DNA of 64,000 nucleotides from Bacteroidota bacterium (GCA_016706865.1 JADJIS010000002.1:1178001-1242000), one strand, 5' to 3'. Counted from the stretch's first letter, positions 53,063 through 62,504 are shown. Numbers and translations are program-made. Notes: a model not told the origin generated them from the sequence alone.

Positions 53063-53116
53063 CATCATCGTTTTGAAAGCCTCTAATTATCTTTACATTT
53101 TAGGCAAGCGAAGAAG

Positions 53117-54382
53117 ATGAATGTAACTACCATACGTTGGGTAATATTATTGGGAATTATTGCGATCATAACTGTGATCCTTTCTCAGGTATTTTGGATA
53201 CGTAAAGGATTGATAATAAACCAATCTAATTTTGAAACAGCAGTTACACTTTCGCTGGAACAAATTGCAGCAAAAATAGAAATAGCCAACAATGGAAAAA
53301 AGATCACAGAAAAGCCGGTAGTCAGAATTTCTCCGCATTCTTATGTTGTAAATATTGAAGAAGAAATTGATCTTAACCAATTGGATTATTATATCCGCAA
53401 CGAATTTTCCAATCCGTTTCACAAAGTAGATTTTATTTATCAGGTATATGAAACAACCAGAGATGTTTTGGTATTTGAAGAAACAGTTTCGGGCGAAATA
53501 AAAAATTCCACAATAGTTTATCCAACCAATTTACCCATTCTCAAAGAATCGAAATATTATTTTAAAATGAATTTTCCGGAGAGACCTGTGGTAGATTCTG
53601 TAATGTTATTTGTGTGGTCAACATCTATAATTGCACTTACTATTGTGTTGGTATTTTTTGGATTTACACTGGACGTTATTTTTCGTCAGCGCAGACTTAG
53701 TGAGTTTCAAAAGAATTTTATTAATAATCTCGCACATGAATTTAAAACACCAATTTCTACAATTGGAATTTCAGCAGATGTAATTACAGATCCAGAAATC
53801 ATTAATGAACCCGAACGGTTAAAAAATTATGCCAATATCATCAAAAATGAAAACACAAGATTAACAGGGCAGGTGAGTAAAATATTGGAACTTGCAAAAT
53901 TGGAAAATGATGAACTTGTTTTGAATTATGAAAAATTCCATTTGAATGAAGTTCTAACCGAGATCATTCATTCGTTTAAAGTGCGTATGGATGAAAATGA
54001 AGGATCAATTACCACCGAATTTAATGCAAAACCAGATCTTATTGAAGCGGATAAAGTGCATTTACAAAATGTAATAAATACCTTGTTGGATAATGCTTTG
54101 AAATACAACGACAAGGTGCCGGAAATTTCGGTAATGACCGCAACCGACGACAATGGGATCTTTATTTCCATCAGCGATAACGGAATTGGAATACCCAAAG
54201 AATTCCACAAAAGGATCTTTGAAAAGTTCTTCCGGGTTCCAACCGGCAATGTCCATAACGTAAAGGGTTACGGGCTTGGCTTGAATTACGTGAAGATGAT
54301 AGCCAAGGCACACAAATGGCGACTTCGTGTAGACAGCGAAATAAATAAAGGAAGTATATTTACACTCATAATACCACAATAA
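53117..54382 (+). CDS. Sensor histidine kinase (HisKA type)
   Basis: A 421-residue membrane kinase with two membrane helices (about 8-27 and 166-186) enclosing a 135-residue periplasmic sensor of unknown ligand. The HisKA box is NFINNLAHEFKTPIS with His207. The ATPase domain has the N box INTLLDNALKYND, G1 ISDNGIGIPKE and G2 KGYGLGLNYVK. It lacks an obvious HAMP domain: the second helix runs nearly into the dimerisation helix. The OmpR-type regulator starts 7 bp after its stop, so the two are a cognate pair; the architecture resembles RprX/RprY of Bacteroides. Confidence 0.95.
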   Translation: MNVTTIRWVILLGIIAIITVILSQVFWIRKGLIINQSNFETAVTLSLEQIAAKIEIANNGKKITEKPVVRISPHSYVVNIEEEIDLNQLDYYIRNEFSNPFHKVDFIYQVYETTRDVLVFEETVSGEIKNSTIVYPTNLPILKESKYYFKMNFPERPVVDSVMLFVWSTSIIALTIVLVFFGFTLDVIFRQRRLSEFQKNFINNLAHEFKTPISTIGISADVITDPEIINEPERLKNYANIIKNENTRLTGQVSKILELAKLENDELVLNYEKFHLNEVLTEIIHSFKVRMDENEGSITTEFNAKPDLIEADKVHLQNVINTLLDNALKYNDKVPEISVMTATDDNGIFISISDNGIGIPKEFHKRIFEKFFRVPTGNVHNVKGYGLGLNYVKMIAKAHKWRLRVDSEINKGSIFTLIIPQ

Positions 54383-54389
54383 GCAACAC

Positions 54390-55094
54390 ATGGAAATTAA
54401 AAGCCCTAAAATTTTATACGTAGAAGATGATGTGAATCTCGGATTCGTTACTAAAGATAATCTTCAAAAAAAGGGATACGATATTACCCTTTGTCAGGAT
54501 GGATTGGAAGCTGCACAAACATTTACGCAGCAAAAATTTGATCTCTGTATTTTGGATGTGATGCTTCCAAAAATTGACGGATTTGCATTGGCACAAAAAT
54601 TCAGGGATAAAGATAAAAATGTTCCTATTTTATTTCTTACAGCAAAATCAATGCTGGAGGATAAATTGCAGGGATTTAAAATTGGCGGTGATGATTATGT
54701 TACCAAACCCTTCAGCATAGATGAACTGGTTTTAAAAATAGAAGTATTTTTAAAACGCAGTAAAGTATTTGCTACAAATGTTGAAGAAAAAAATATTTAT
54801 CATATCGCCGGTTACGAATTTGATTTTAAAGAACTCACACTTAAAAATAAAGCCAATACTTATACTCTAACATTGCGTGAAGCAGAATTACTTCGAATGC
54901 TAACACTCAACAGAAATCAGGTTGTGCGCCGAGAATCTATTTTACATCAGGTTTGGGGAGAAGATAATTATTATATAGGCAGAAGCCTGGATGTATTCGT
55001 GTCAAGATTAAGAAAAATGTTTTCGGACGATGAAAATATTCAGATAGAAAATGTGAGAGGAGTGGGCTTTAAGTTTATTGTGAAGGAGGGGTGA
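54390..55094 (+). CDS. OmpR-family response regulator
   Basis: A 234-residue regulator, partner of the preceding kinase. The receiver (1-120) has the acidic pair in YVEDDVNLG, phospho-acceptor Asp56 in CILDVMLPKIDGF, FLTAKSMLEDKLQGF, and Lys in DYVTKPFSIDEL. The winged-helix DNA-binding domain (about 135-232) shows LTLREAELLRMLTLNRNQVV and then a C-terminal block RSLDVFVSRLRKMFSDD followed by NVRGVGFKF. Resembles RprY-type regulators in this phylum. Target genes are not evident. Confidence 0.95.
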   Translation: MEIKSPKILYVEDDVNLGFVTKDNLQKKGYDITLCQDGLEAAQTFTQQKFDLCILDVMLPKIDGFALAQKFRDKDKNVPILFLTAKSMLEDKLQGFKIGGDDYVTKPFSIDELVLKIEVFLKRSKVFATNVEEKNIYHIAGYEFDFKELTLKNKANTYTLTLREAELLRMLTLNRNQVVRRESILHQVWGEDNYYIGRSLDVFVSRLRKMFSDDENIQIENVRGVGFKFIVKEG

Positions 55095-55096
55095 AA

Positions 55097-55140
55097 AGGG
55101 GTTGAAAGGGTTGGCAAGGTTTCCAGGGTTGGCAGGGTTT
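55097..55140. repeat. GGTTGGCAG-type 9-bp repeat
   Basis: GGGTTGAAA, GGGTTGGCAA, GGTTTCCA, GGGTTGGCA, GGGTTTAG run in loose 9-bp register straight after the OmpR stop. The same word occurs inside the direct repeats at 46607 and 46865. Confidence 0.65.
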
Positions 55141-55273
55141 AGTACGGAGCGGATATAGGAGTGGCCTGAGGATTTTTTTTTAGCAAGTCACAGTAGTTGT
55201 GACTAATATGAAGCCTATTGTCACGACAATTAACTACAGCAACAGATTTCAGGTAAACATAAAATACAACCAC

Positions 55274-56011
55274 ATGCGAAACATTTTCTTTTTATTAATA
55301 ATAAATGCAACAAACGTATTCTCCCAATCAGATACTATTAATCGACTCAATTTTCCCTATAGAGCCGGATATAATATGTATTTTTCGCAATATTCAACTT
55401 ATTATACCAATGCAGTAGAAATTAAAAGCGGTGCTGAATCAGAAACTATTGAGGATGTGGGTTCATTTCAATATCATATCAATCGGGAATTTTTAGAAGG
55501 AACTGATACCATTGTAAATTTCCTGATCATTTCGAGAACGGGCGGTGATTCTGTATACATCGAATCACCATTATATATTAATAATGATGGTATGTTTTTT
55601 AAAATGCCAAAAGAGGCAATAGAAAAAGCGGTCGCGTATTATAAGATCACCGATAAGAAAAATTTATTATTTCAAACTATAAAAACACCATTATACAAAG
55701 GGATGAGTTGGGAGAGTTATAATTATTCCTTTTTAAAAACCACCTATTTTTGTACACATGTAGATACATTAATTGAAACCCCGCTTGGAAAATTTTCTGC
55801 TTTTGGAATTGGCACCAGTTCAGCCACAACTGAATTAAGAGGTAAGTTTAAAGATTACAATATGATAACCGAATATCAAAGTTTTTATGCACAGGACGTA
55901 GGTAAAATTGCGGAATACACAAACGTATATCTACAAGATAAATCTACAGGTGAAAAAATTCTTTCTACAACAATTGAAGTTTTCTTAGAAGAGATCTGGT
56001 GGGATGAGTGA
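55274..56011 (+). CDS. Secreted protein of unknown function
   Basis: 245 residues from the ATG at 55274, chosen because it opens a signal peptide (RNIFFLLIINATNVFSQ); the frame remains open for 25 further codons upstream. The mature part is beta-rich and polar: FPYRAGYNMYF, then SPLYINNDGMFFKMPKEA, THVDTLIETPLGKFSAFGI near 185-205, YAQDVGKIAEYTNVY near 225. The ETPLGKFSAFGI..QDVGKI layout recalls periplasmic or lipoprotein families that end with a (V/I)G-(L/K)(I/V) strand, but I cannot name one. No T9SS tail. Confidence 0.75.
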   Translation: MRNIFFLLIINATNVFSQSDTINRLNFPYRAGYNMYFSQYSTYYTNAVEIKSGAESETIEDVGSFQYHINREFLEGTDTIVNFLIISRTGGDSVYIESPLYINNDGMFFKMPKEAIEKAVAYYKITDKKNLLFQTIKTPLYKGMSWESYNYSFLKTTYFCTHVDTLIETPLGKFSAFGIGTSSATTELRGKFKDYNMITEYQSFYAQDVGKIAEYTNVYLQDKSTGEKILSTTIEVFLEEIWWDE

Positions 56012-56020
56012 ATTCTTATT

Positions 56021-56069
56021 TAGTATATAGTATTTAGTATATAGTATTTAGTATATAGTATTTAGAGTG
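56021..56069. repeat. Heptamer repeat, word TAGTATA/TAGTATT x6
   Basis: TAGTATA and TAGTATT alternate three times in exact register, followed by TAGAGTG. It sits 10 bp after the stop of the preceding gene. Confidence 0.9.
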
Positions 56070-56101
56070 CTCCGAGTTATACTTGGAACTTAATATGATC
56101 G

Positions 56102-56134
56102 ACTGAGGCTCTCGCTCCCAGCGAGGGTCTCAGT
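56102..56134. repeat. 15-bp hairpin with 3-nt loop
   Basis: ACTGAGGCTCTCGCT pairs with AGCGAGGGTCTCAGT (two G-T pairs) around CCC. Lies between two convergent genes; no T-tract on either side. Confidence 0.7.
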
Positions 56135-56160
56135 AATGGTAACCTTACAAAAACACTAAA

Positions 56161-56375
56161 CCCGCAGTGTCTCACCTAATGTTTAAACTGGAAACTTAAT
56201 TACTAAATAATAACTCCGCTTTAATGATATTTTGATGTTTTCCGGGTGAGGACACTGCGGGGACACACAACCCACAGTGTCTCACCTAATGTTTAAACTG
56301 GAAACTTAATTACTAAATAATAACTCCGCTTTAATGATATTTTGATGTTTTCCGGGTGAGGACACTGCGGAGACA
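56161..56375. mobile_element. MITE-like 110-bp element in tandem duplicate
   Basis: Two near-identical copies start at 56161 and 56271 (period 110 bp). Each begins CCGCAGTGTCTCACC or CCACAGTGTCTCACC and ends with GGTGAGGACACTGCGG, so the ends are inverted repeats of about 15 bp with one bulged base. The inner 70 bp is AT-rich and has no ORF. The outer motif GACACTGCGGGGACAC is close to the GTAACTCTGTGGGGACAC motif at 7970, 8118 and 11583. Confidence 0.7.
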
Positions 56376-56405
56376 AAAAATCCGGAAAAAAATAATTTTC
56401 CGGAT
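56374..56405 (-). terminator. Terminator for gdhA
   Basis: On the minus strand, ATCCGGAAAA (56396-56405) pairs perfectly with TTTTCCGGAT (56380-56389) and is followed by a T-run, 36 bp past the gdhA stop. Confidence 0.88.
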
Positions 56406-56440
56406 ATTAAAAAATTAAATAAAATAAGATAGTGTAAAAT

Positions 56441-57777
56441 CTACACTAAGCCTTGTGCTAACATCGCATCAGCAACTTTAACAAAGCCACCGATATTTGC
56501 ACCTTTTACGTAGTTGATATATTTACCTTCTTTACCGTATTTAACACAAGTAGCATGAATATCGTGCATGATCTTTTGCAAATGATTATCCACCTCTGTA
56601 CGGGTCCAACTCATACGCAAACTATTTTGACTCATTTCCAAACCACTTGTTGCAACACCACCTGCATTGCTCGCTTTGCCGGGAGCAAATAAAACTTTTG
56701 CATCTATGAATGCATTTACTGCTTCAGGTGTACAAGGCATATTTGCACCTTCGGCAACACATTTAACACCATTTTTAATTAAGAGTTTTGCATCCTTTCC
56801 GTTTAATTCATTTTGTGTTGCACAAGGTAAAGCAACATCACATTTAACACCCCATGGAGTTTTACCTGCAATATAATCACATTTGTATTTAGTGGCATAT
56901 TCTTTAATACGACCGCGTTTTACATTTTTTAATTCGAGTAAATAGGCAAGTTTTTCTCTTGTAAATCCATTCTTATCATAAATATATCCGTCGCTGTCGC
57001 TTGCGGTAACAACCTTGGCACCGAGGTCCAAACATTTTTCAATTGCATATTGCGAAACATTTCCGCTTCCGGATACCACAACTGTTTTACCTTTAAAATC
57101 CAGATCTTTGGTGCCCATCATTTCTGCTGCAAAATATACACAACCATAACCTGTAGCTTCAGGGCGAATTAAACTTCCTCCCCACTCCAAACTTTTACCC
57201 GTTAATACACCGGTAAATTCGTTGCGCAATTTTTTATACATGCCATACATATATCCAATCTCTCTTCCACCAACACCAATATCACCTGCGGGAACATCGG
57301 TATTAGAACCGATATGTTTAGATAGTTCGGACATAAAACTCTGACAGAAACGCATTACTTCTACATCAGATTTACCTTTGGGATCGAAATTACTTCCGCC
57401 CTTTCCTCCACCCATAGGCAAAGTGGTAAGGCTGTTTTTAAATACCTGTTCAAATGCGAGAAACTTTAAATTGATAATGTAACGGTAGGGTGGAAACGCA
57501 ATCCGCCTTTGTAAGGTCCAATTGCACTGTTCATTTGAATACGGTAACCACGATTAATTTGAATTTCACCTTTGTCGTCCATCCAGGGAACTCTGAAAGT
57601 GAGAACCCGCTCGGGCTCGGCAATTCGTTCTAATATTTTAGAGTATTTATATTGAGGGTGTTCCTCAATAAAGGGGATAACTGTCTCGGCAACTTCATAT
57701 ACTGCCTGAAGAAATTCCGTTTCACCCGGGTTGCGACTTTCAACCAAGGTCATGAATGATTTTACATTTTTGTCCAT
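56441..57777 (-). pseudogene. gdhA: NADP-type glutamate dehydrogenase, frame broken once
   Basis: GdhA makes glutamate from 2-oxoglutarate and ammonia. The N-terminal frame (57466-57777, MDKNVKSFMTLVE) reaches GPYKGGLRFHPTVTLSI and then hits a stop. The second frame (56441-57421) resumes with LPMGGGKGGSNFDPKGKSD and continues through the NAD(P)-binding VVSGSGNVSQYA to the normal end. One missing base near 57467 (minus-strand ATTTAAAG instead of ATTTTAAAG) explains it; restoring it reads LSILKFLAFEQVF and gives 445 residues, standard for hexameric GdhA. Starting at 57777 leaves out 25 upstream codons in the open frame. Probably functional, with a sequence error. Confidence 0.92.
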
Positions 57778-57874
57778 AAAAGTGCGGTTTATTTGTAGTG
57801 TGAAATTAAACATCCTTTTGAATAATACAAATGATAAACTCTTTAAAATCAACTGATTTCAGGCACTGAAAAAC

Positions 57875-58324
57875 TCATATTAATTCGGAGAGAGAGGGAA
57901 GGGTATCTAAAAATGTAAATTTTTTAAGTGTGTGATCAATGCGACATAAATGATTGACATTGCCGTTGCTGACCCATAAGAAAGGAACACTTAGAGTGAG
58001 ATTATAACGTGCAATTTGTTCAAAGGTTTTTTGGGTGAGAGCAACAGATTCAGCTTTGCATTCTACAATTAAAACGGGTTCACCTTTTTGGTTATATAAT
58101 ACTATATCGGTGCGTTTGGTCAACTCGTTTAAGGTAAGCTTTTTTTCAAGGCTGATGAGTGATTTTGGAAATTGATGATCATATAGCAAATAATGCACGA
58201 TATGCTGCCTAACCCATTCTTCCGGTGTTAATACAACATATTTTTTTCTGATGATGTCGAAAATATAGCGAATATTGTTTTCCGATTTGGTGCGGAAGTT
58301 ATATTTGGAAAATTCTATATGCAT
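57875..58324 (-). CDS. HsdR N-terminal-domain (PD-(D/E)XK) protein
   Basis: 149 residues with the type I restriction HsdR N-terminal fold. The nuclease-type core shows Asp in RTDIVLYN and the E-x-K of LIVECKAES, after EEWVRQHIVHYLLYDH; a final DTLPSLSELI closes the chain. No helicase, HsdS or HsdM partner exists nearby, so this is a stand-alone member. In this phylum it commonly sits divergent from holA, as here, which suggests a housekeeping role in DNA metabolism rather than restriction; that is inference. Confidence 0.87.
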   Translation of the reverse strand: MHIEFSKYNFRTKSENNIRYIFDIIRKKYVVLTPEEWVRQHIVHYLLYDHQFPKSLISLEKKLTLNELTKRTDIVLYNQKGEPVLIVECKAESVALTQKTFEQIARYNLTLSVPFLWVSNGNVNHLCRIDHTLKKFTFLDTLPSLSELI

Positions 58325-58332
58325 CGGTTACA

Positions 58333-58340
58333 CAAAAATA
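58333..58340 (-). promoter_or_regulatory. TAnnTTTG element for the HsdR-N gene
   Basis: TATTTTTG on the minus strand ends 8 bp before the ATG at 58324. Forms a compact divergent promoter with the element at 58363. Confidence 0.65.
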
Positions 58341-58362
58341 CATATTGTATACCTGTATTTAC

Positions 58363-58370
58363 TAAATTTG
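58363..58370 (+). promoter_or_regulatory. TAnnTTTG element 4 bp before the holA ATG
   Basis: TAAATTTG ends 4 bp before the start codon at 58375, the same spacing as for thyA and the SDR gene. Confidence 0.7.
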
Positions 58371-58374
58371 CAAA

Positions 58375-59384
58375 ATGGATTACAAAGATCTGATCAATGA
58401 TATAAAGGCTAAAAAATACAAACCCGTGTATTTATTACATGGTGATGAAGCCTATTATATAGATAAGATCTCCGAATATATGGAAGAGAATATTCTGACT
58501 CCGGCGGAAAAGGATTTTAATTGTTCAATATTTTATGGAAAAGACACGCATCCCCAACAGGTGATTGATGCCTGCGTTCGTTTTCCGATGTTTGCAGCAT
58601 TTAACCTTGTTATTTTGCGGGAAGCCCAAATGATGAAAACAAAGGGAAGTGAGATAGATAAATTGGAACCCTATATTCAAAATGCTTCTGCCACCACAAT
58701 ATTAGTTTTATGTTATAAGGATGGGAAATTTGATGCGCGAAAAAAAATGTTCAAATTAATTAAGGATAAGGGCGTAGTTTTTGAATCGCAATCATTAAAA
58801 GATAATGAAGTTCCTATATTTATTGAAACGTTTTTGAAAAGAAAAAAAGTAACTGCAGATGGTAAGGCGATAAGAATACTGGTTGATCACCTGGGAACCG
58901 ATCTTTCCAAAATAATAAATGAACTGGAAAAATTATGTATCAATCTTAAAGATGGCGATCAAATTACCTCTGAGCTGATTGAAAAAAACATTGGAATCAG
59001 CAAAGATTATAATGTGTATGAATTGCAAAGCGCGCTGCTTACAAAAATACAACTTTAGCTTTTACCATCATCAGTTATATGAACGATAATCCAAAGGCAA
59101 ATCCTTTTGTATTAACCATATCCAATATTCATGCTGCATTTCAGAAATTGTATCATTTTATGGCAGGAGGAAATGTGAAGGATTTTGAAATGTTTACGAT
59201 ATACGGCATTCACAGTTCTCAGAAAAATGAATTCAGAGCTGCACGTTCATTATACACACCCTCTCGTGTCGAAGAAATATTTGAGCTAATGCTGGAATTT
59301 GATCTTCGTTCCAAAGGTTTACACAATGGAAAAACCGAGGCGGATGAATTGTTAAAAGAACTTGTTTACAGAATATTGAATTAA
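58375..59384 (+). pseudogene. holA: DNA polymerase III delta subunit, frame broken once
   Basis: HolA is the clamp-loader delta subunit. The first frame (58375-59058) opens MDYKDLINDIKAKKYKPVYL then LHGDEAYYIDKI, the usual start, and continues through VTADGKAIRILVDHLGTDLS to NVYELQSALLTK, where it stops. The second frame (59079-59384) resumes MNDNPKANPFVLTISNIH and ends in the delta C-terminal helical collar. One A missing from a 5-A run at 59043 accounts for the break (ALLTKNTTLAFTIISYMND would be restored); the full protein would be 336 residues, the standard length. The gene is essential, so an error in the sequence is likely. Confidence 0.9.
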
Positions 59385-59394
59385 TTAACGGGAA

Positions 59395-60316
59395 TTAAGG
59401 ATATTGCATTTTTTTATCCTCATGCATGGCTACTATCAGGTCTTCCCTTGAATCGAATTTTTTATCCTTGCGAATAAATTGTAATATTTTCACAGTAATT
59501 GATTCTCCATAAATTGTTTCATTAAAGTCGATAATATAAACCTCTATTCTTTTTTCTGTTTTATTAAAAGTAGGTCTGGTGCCTATGCTTAATAATCCGA
59601 ATAATTTTATATTGTGATCTTTAAGTATCACTTCTGTAAAATAAACGCCATCGGCAGGAATTAATTTATTGGTATCCTCCACATAGATATTGGCAGTTGG
59701 AAATCCGAGTGTTCTTCCTATTTGATCACCTTTTACAACATGTCCGGAAAGTTGATAGGGATATCCCAATAATTCGTTCGCCTCCTGCACATTTCCATCT
59801 ATTAAAAACTTTCTGATCTTGGAGGAACTCACAGTCAAATGATCAATTACATGTGCTGGTATCTCTTCTATTTTAACGGAATATTTTTCTGCTATGTTTT
59901 TTAACAAATGGATATCTCCGGATCTGTCTTTACCAAATTTATGATCATAACCGAAAACGATAATTGCGGGATTAAATTTTTTGATGAGAAAATTTTCAGC
60001 ATAATCCGAGGCATCGATTTCTGAAAATTCGCGTGAAAAAGTGCTTACAACCACGATGTCGACATTATATTTTTTGCAACATGTCTATTTTTTCCTGCAA
60101 AGTTGTAAGATAATAAACCGGTGACTCCGGGGAAATAATATGTCGTGGATGAGGGTGAAAGGTGATAATAATACTCTCTCCATTCACTCTTTTTGCTGCT
60201 GCAGTTATAGAGTGAATGATCTCCGCATGTCCGCTGTGCACTCCATCGAAGGTTCCAATGGAAATTACAGAGTTGTGAAATGCGGGTAAATTATTAATAT
60301 CTTTGAAAACTTGCAT
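59395..60316 (-). pseudogene. ribF: Bifunctional riboflavin kinase/FAD synthetase, frame broken once
   Basis: RibF makes FMN and FAD from riboflavin. The N-terminal FMN adenylyltransferase frame (60065-60316, MQVFKDINNLPAFH) shows GTFDGVHSGHAEII and TFHPHPR; the C-terminal riboflavin-kinase frame (59395-60054) shows GHVVKGDQIGRTLGFPTANI and IPADGVYFTEV. They are shifted by one base in a 6-A run near 60075 (minus strand), where 5 A would read QKYNVDIVVVSTFSREF. Corrected length is 306 residues, normal for RibF. It lies in its usual neighbourhood beside truB and uppP, though a GT-C-like gene on the other strand now separates them. Confidence 0.9.
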
Positions 60317-60325
60317 ATATTTTGA

Positions 60326-60333
60326 CAAAAGTA
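60326..60333 (-). promoter_or_regulatory. TAnnTTTG element for ribF
   Basis: TACTTTTG on the minus strand ends 9 bp before the ribF ATG at 60316, supporting that start rather than the longer frame to 60358. Confidence 0.65.
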
Positions 60334-60364
60334 AAAATTTGTATCGCAATAACAACACAAAATA

Positions 60365-61800
60365 TTGGTGAGCCTCGTGGATAAATTAAAAAAGAATGTT
60401 TTATACCTTTTGATCGGATGCCTATTAACGGCTTATCTGGTTGCGCGAGCCATTATTTTACCTATTACCATAGATGAAGGAGGAACATTTTATAATGCGG
60501 TTCCGCGATCGGTTTGGGATATCATTACTTATGTTGATCCAAGTCCCAATAACCATATTTTAAACACTTTACTGATCAAATTTTTGTATCCATTTTTGGT
60601 GCTCATTCGCTGATAATTCGTCTGCCGAATATACTTGCATTTATTTTATATTTTACCGTGGCAGTAATTTGGCTTAAAAAATTGAATACCAATAAATTGT
60701 TTGTGTTTTTCGGCATCGTGGTTTTGACATGCAATCCCTATATGCTCGATTTTTTTGCTTTAGCTAGGGGATATGCTTTATCAATTTCATTTATGTTTTC
60801 TTCCATGTATCTGGCTTATTTGTATTTTACTTCAAAACAGATCAAAAGTTTGTATTTTGCATTTATAGTTGCTGCTCCTGCTGTGTATTCGAATTTTACC
60901 ATGCTGAATTTTTATTTGAGCATGCTTGTGGTATGTAGTATTTTTCTATTGAAAGATAACTGGAATAAACCGGTTAAAATTGTTTTTAAACAGTTTCTCG
61001 TTATAATTGGAATTTCCGGGCTGCTTGTATTTTTATGTTATATACCACTTAACCAAATAACTTCCAACGGCCAATTGCGTTATTGGAGCAGTAATGGTTT
61101 TTATCCTGATACTTTTATCCCGCTTGTAGCAGCCATGATTTACGGAAATGCCTTTTTTTATTCCATAAAGCCACAGATATATAGTATAATTGTTATTGTT
61201 TCGCTTATTGGAATAAGTATTTACGATCTAAGGAATTTGATTAAAAATAAATTCAATTTTGGTTCCGATTTTCTGTTGTTTAGTTTGTTAGTTTTTGGGG
61301 GCACTATCAGTGTTGTTTTATTACAATTTTATATATTAAATATTCCATTTCTGAATGCACGCGGGGCTATCTTTTTATATGTTTTGTTTGTAATACCTTT
61401 TATTTATTTTTTTAATTCTATTTTTATTAAAGGGTATAAATGGAAAAATTGGATGGTAATTCCATTTATTCTCCTCGGCAGCTATCATTTATTGAGTTCC
61501 ATAAATTTTTATAATTGTCGGGAATGGTGGTTTGATGCGGATACTAAAAATGTTCTATCTTATTTAGAATCCAAACACGCAGGGGAGGAGATCACCTTAA
61601 ATACGTATTGGATTTACAATACATCCTTTCAGTTTCATATTGATGAACGGCAAAGGGAGAATATTAAATTGGCACCCTATCATCAGGATCTGTGGCCGGA
61701 TAGTAATTATTTGTATTATTATTGCGAAAGAGCGCAAGTTGTAGAATTAGAAAAAATTACCAGGAGGTTATTTCATTTAATGGAGGTAATAATGTTTTGA
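60365..61800 (+). pseudogene. GT-C-like multi-pass membrane glycosyltransferase, frame broken once
   Basis: A multi-pass membrane protein. The first frame (60365-60613) has one helix, the ITIDEGGTFYNAV motif (early Asp-Glu as in GT-C enzymes) and SPNNHILNTLLIKFLYP; the second (60658 onward) continues with ten or so helices. One T missing from a 5-T run near 60595 accounts for the break: restored, it reads LYPFFGAHSLIIRLPNI. The corrected protein is about 478 residues, similar to GT39/ArnT-like transferases that use polyprenyl-phosphate sugars. The start is uncertain: TTG at 60365 or GTG at 60368. Substrate unknown. It interrupts the truB-ribF order. Confidence 0.78.
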
Positions 61801-61810
61801 TGAAAAAACG

Positions 61811-62503
61811 TTAAGAGGTGATACTTTCCATAAACTGATCTATCGAAATTGCATCCTCTATTTTAAAATAACCCACTCTTGTTCTGCGAAGAGATGATAA
61901 ATAACCTCCACAACCTAATTCCTTTCCAAGATCATGTGCAAGGCTTCTGATGTAGGTTCCCTTGCTGCAACTTACCTTAAAATGCACCAGAGGTAATTCT
62001 ATCGAAGTTATTTCGAAGGAATAGATGGTGATATTTCGTGATTTAATTATTAATTCCTCTCCTGCTCTTGCATAACTATATGCACGGCGACCATCTACTT
62101 TTACAGATGAATAAATTGGAGGAACCTGTTCTATGGTTCCTGTAAATTTCTCTTTAGCAGCAATTATTTTTTCTTCCGTAATATTTTCCAGACTAAAAGT
62201 TTCTGTAATCTCTGTTTCAGCATCATAACTCGGAGTTATGCCTCCTAAAGTTATAGTTCCGGTATATTCTTTATCGAGCGTTTGTAGTTCTTCTGCTTTT
62301 TTGGTGAAACTACCTGTTACAATTATAAGTAATCCGGTTGCGAGAGGATCGAGGGTTCCTGCGTGGCCAACCTTTAATTTTTTCTGATTGCAGAATCGCT
62401 GCAAGGGTCCTCGTATTTTACCTATCACGTCGAAGGAAGTCCATTGCATCGGTTTATCGATGAGCAAATAAGTTCCTTCAATAAATTGTTTCGCTGTATA
62501 CAT
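61811..62503 (-). CDS. truB: tRNA pseudouridine(55) synthase TruB
   Basis: Converts U55 of the T-loop of tRNAs to pseudouridine. The 230-residue protein has the catalytic block KVGHAGTLDPLATGLL with Asp52, then KEYTGTITLGG and PIYSSVKVDGRRAYSYARAGE, then CSKGTYIRSLAHDLG near 185. It lacks a separate C-terminal PUA domain, which is usual for this phylum. It follows uppP by 1 bp and is probably its cotranscribed partner. Confidence 0.97.
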   Translation of the reverse strand: MYTAKQFIEGTYLLIDKPMQWTSFDVIGKIRGPLQRFCNQKKLKVGHAGTLDPLATGLLIIVTGSFTKKAEELQTLDKEYTGTITLGGITPSYDAETEITETFSLENITEEKIIAAKEKFTGTIEQVPPIYSSVKVDGRRAYSYARAGEELIIKSRNITIYSFEITSIELPLVHFKVSCSKGTYIRSLAHDLGKELGCGGYLSSLRRTRVGYFKIEDAISIDQFMESITS

Positions 62504-62504
62504 A

